Part shown: positions 63,976 through 64,000 of the stretch, one piece after another | How positions within the stretch are numbered: position 1 is the stretch's first letter | How the letters are laid out: the number at the start of each line of letters is the position of its first letter | DNA from: Pseudomonas sp. QTF5 | GTDB taxonomy: Bacteria; Pseudomonadota; Gammaproteobacteria; Pseudomonadales; Pseudomonadaceae | Direction of reading: 5' to 3' | DNA length: 64,000 nt | Assembly (NCBI RefSeq): GCF_000512695.2 | Contig: NZ_AZRW02000013.1 | Coordinates: 1-64,000, forward strand | Made by a program: the position numbers and the translations under genes | The notes under the pieces: model-generated | What the model saw: the letters and a program-made list of their open reading frames with translations, nothing else | What the model was told of the DNA's origin: nothing | Database searches by the model: none

Positions 63976-64000
63976 ATGAATAACGACACGATCAATGACG
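63976..64000 (+). CDS. Possible start of another gene, cut by the window end
   Basis: An ATG at 63976 opens MNNDTIND with AGG about 9-11 bases upstream, 45 bases behind Ig-like gene 3. Only eight codons are in the window, so nothing more can be said. Confidence 0.3.

Overview
The window looks like a Pseudomonas chromosome of the P. fluorescens group. The reasons are the many Pseudomonas-type REP/REPIN palindromes, an MvaT/MvaU-type H-NS protein, and typical core genes (galU, gor, ahpC-ahpF, gloA, hpd, modABC, an alkylation-repair cluster, glycerate use). No database search was possible. Names rest on recognised motifs, and functions without such motifs are left open.

Region 1 (1-4.2 kb) is a decayed mobile-element scar followed by small genes. 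It holds frameshifted pieces of an IS66 transposase, a pRiA4b ORF-3-like protein and a serine resolvase, an AbrB/MazE-like gene with an overlapping 54-codon partner, a truncated tRNA-type integrase beside tRNA-Leu(UAA), and a lone 3' half of a second tRNA-Leu. Four small hypothetical genes follow on the minus strand, three of which have a hairpin terminator downstream.

Region 2 (4.2-43.1 kb) is mostly core genome. It holds topoisomerase IB, modABC behind a ModE-like palindrome, nitronate monooxygenase, a YhdH/AcuI reductase, and the alkylation-repair set ada, alkB and a second 2OG-Fe(II) oxygenase. Both repair promoters carry the same 26-bp element containing an AAT-N6-GCAA Ada box. Then come small hypotheticals, galU, an MFS pump, gor, a KfrA-like/tyrosine-recombinase pair sharing a palindrome, ahpC-ahpF, gloA, mvaU, a CSS-EAL phosphodiesterase, a LysR/EamA pair, hpd, a RarD-like exporter, an aldo/keto reductase, a DUF6124-type gene, a glycerate/sugar-diacid cluster (MFS, cdaR, glycerate kinase), a chemoreceptor and an aminotransferase. 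At 42.4-43.1 kb lie a truncated duplicate of the glycerate kinase 5' end and a dead DUF6124-type copy. REP elements are frequent up to 43.25 kb.

Region 3 (43.3-64 kb) is an accessory surface and secretion region in which I see no REPs. Three related proteins with Ig-like repeats and no signal peptide (43.5, 48.0 and 62.1 kb) are interleaved with a classical autotransporter, a complete chaperone-usher fimbrial operon (pilin, chaperone, usher, adhesin), and a minus-strand operon. That operon encodes a lipoprotein, a secreted protein and a 1,699-residue RHS/TccC-like protein. The lipoprotein and the secreted protein together carry six copies of an exact C-x22-C module (GRxHxGDEN core) that I do not recognise as a named family. 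Two of the Ig-like genes share a CTATCA-N4-TGAYAG palindrome upstream; one copy lies in the divergent promoter of the RHS operon. This region is the best candidate for an undescribed system.
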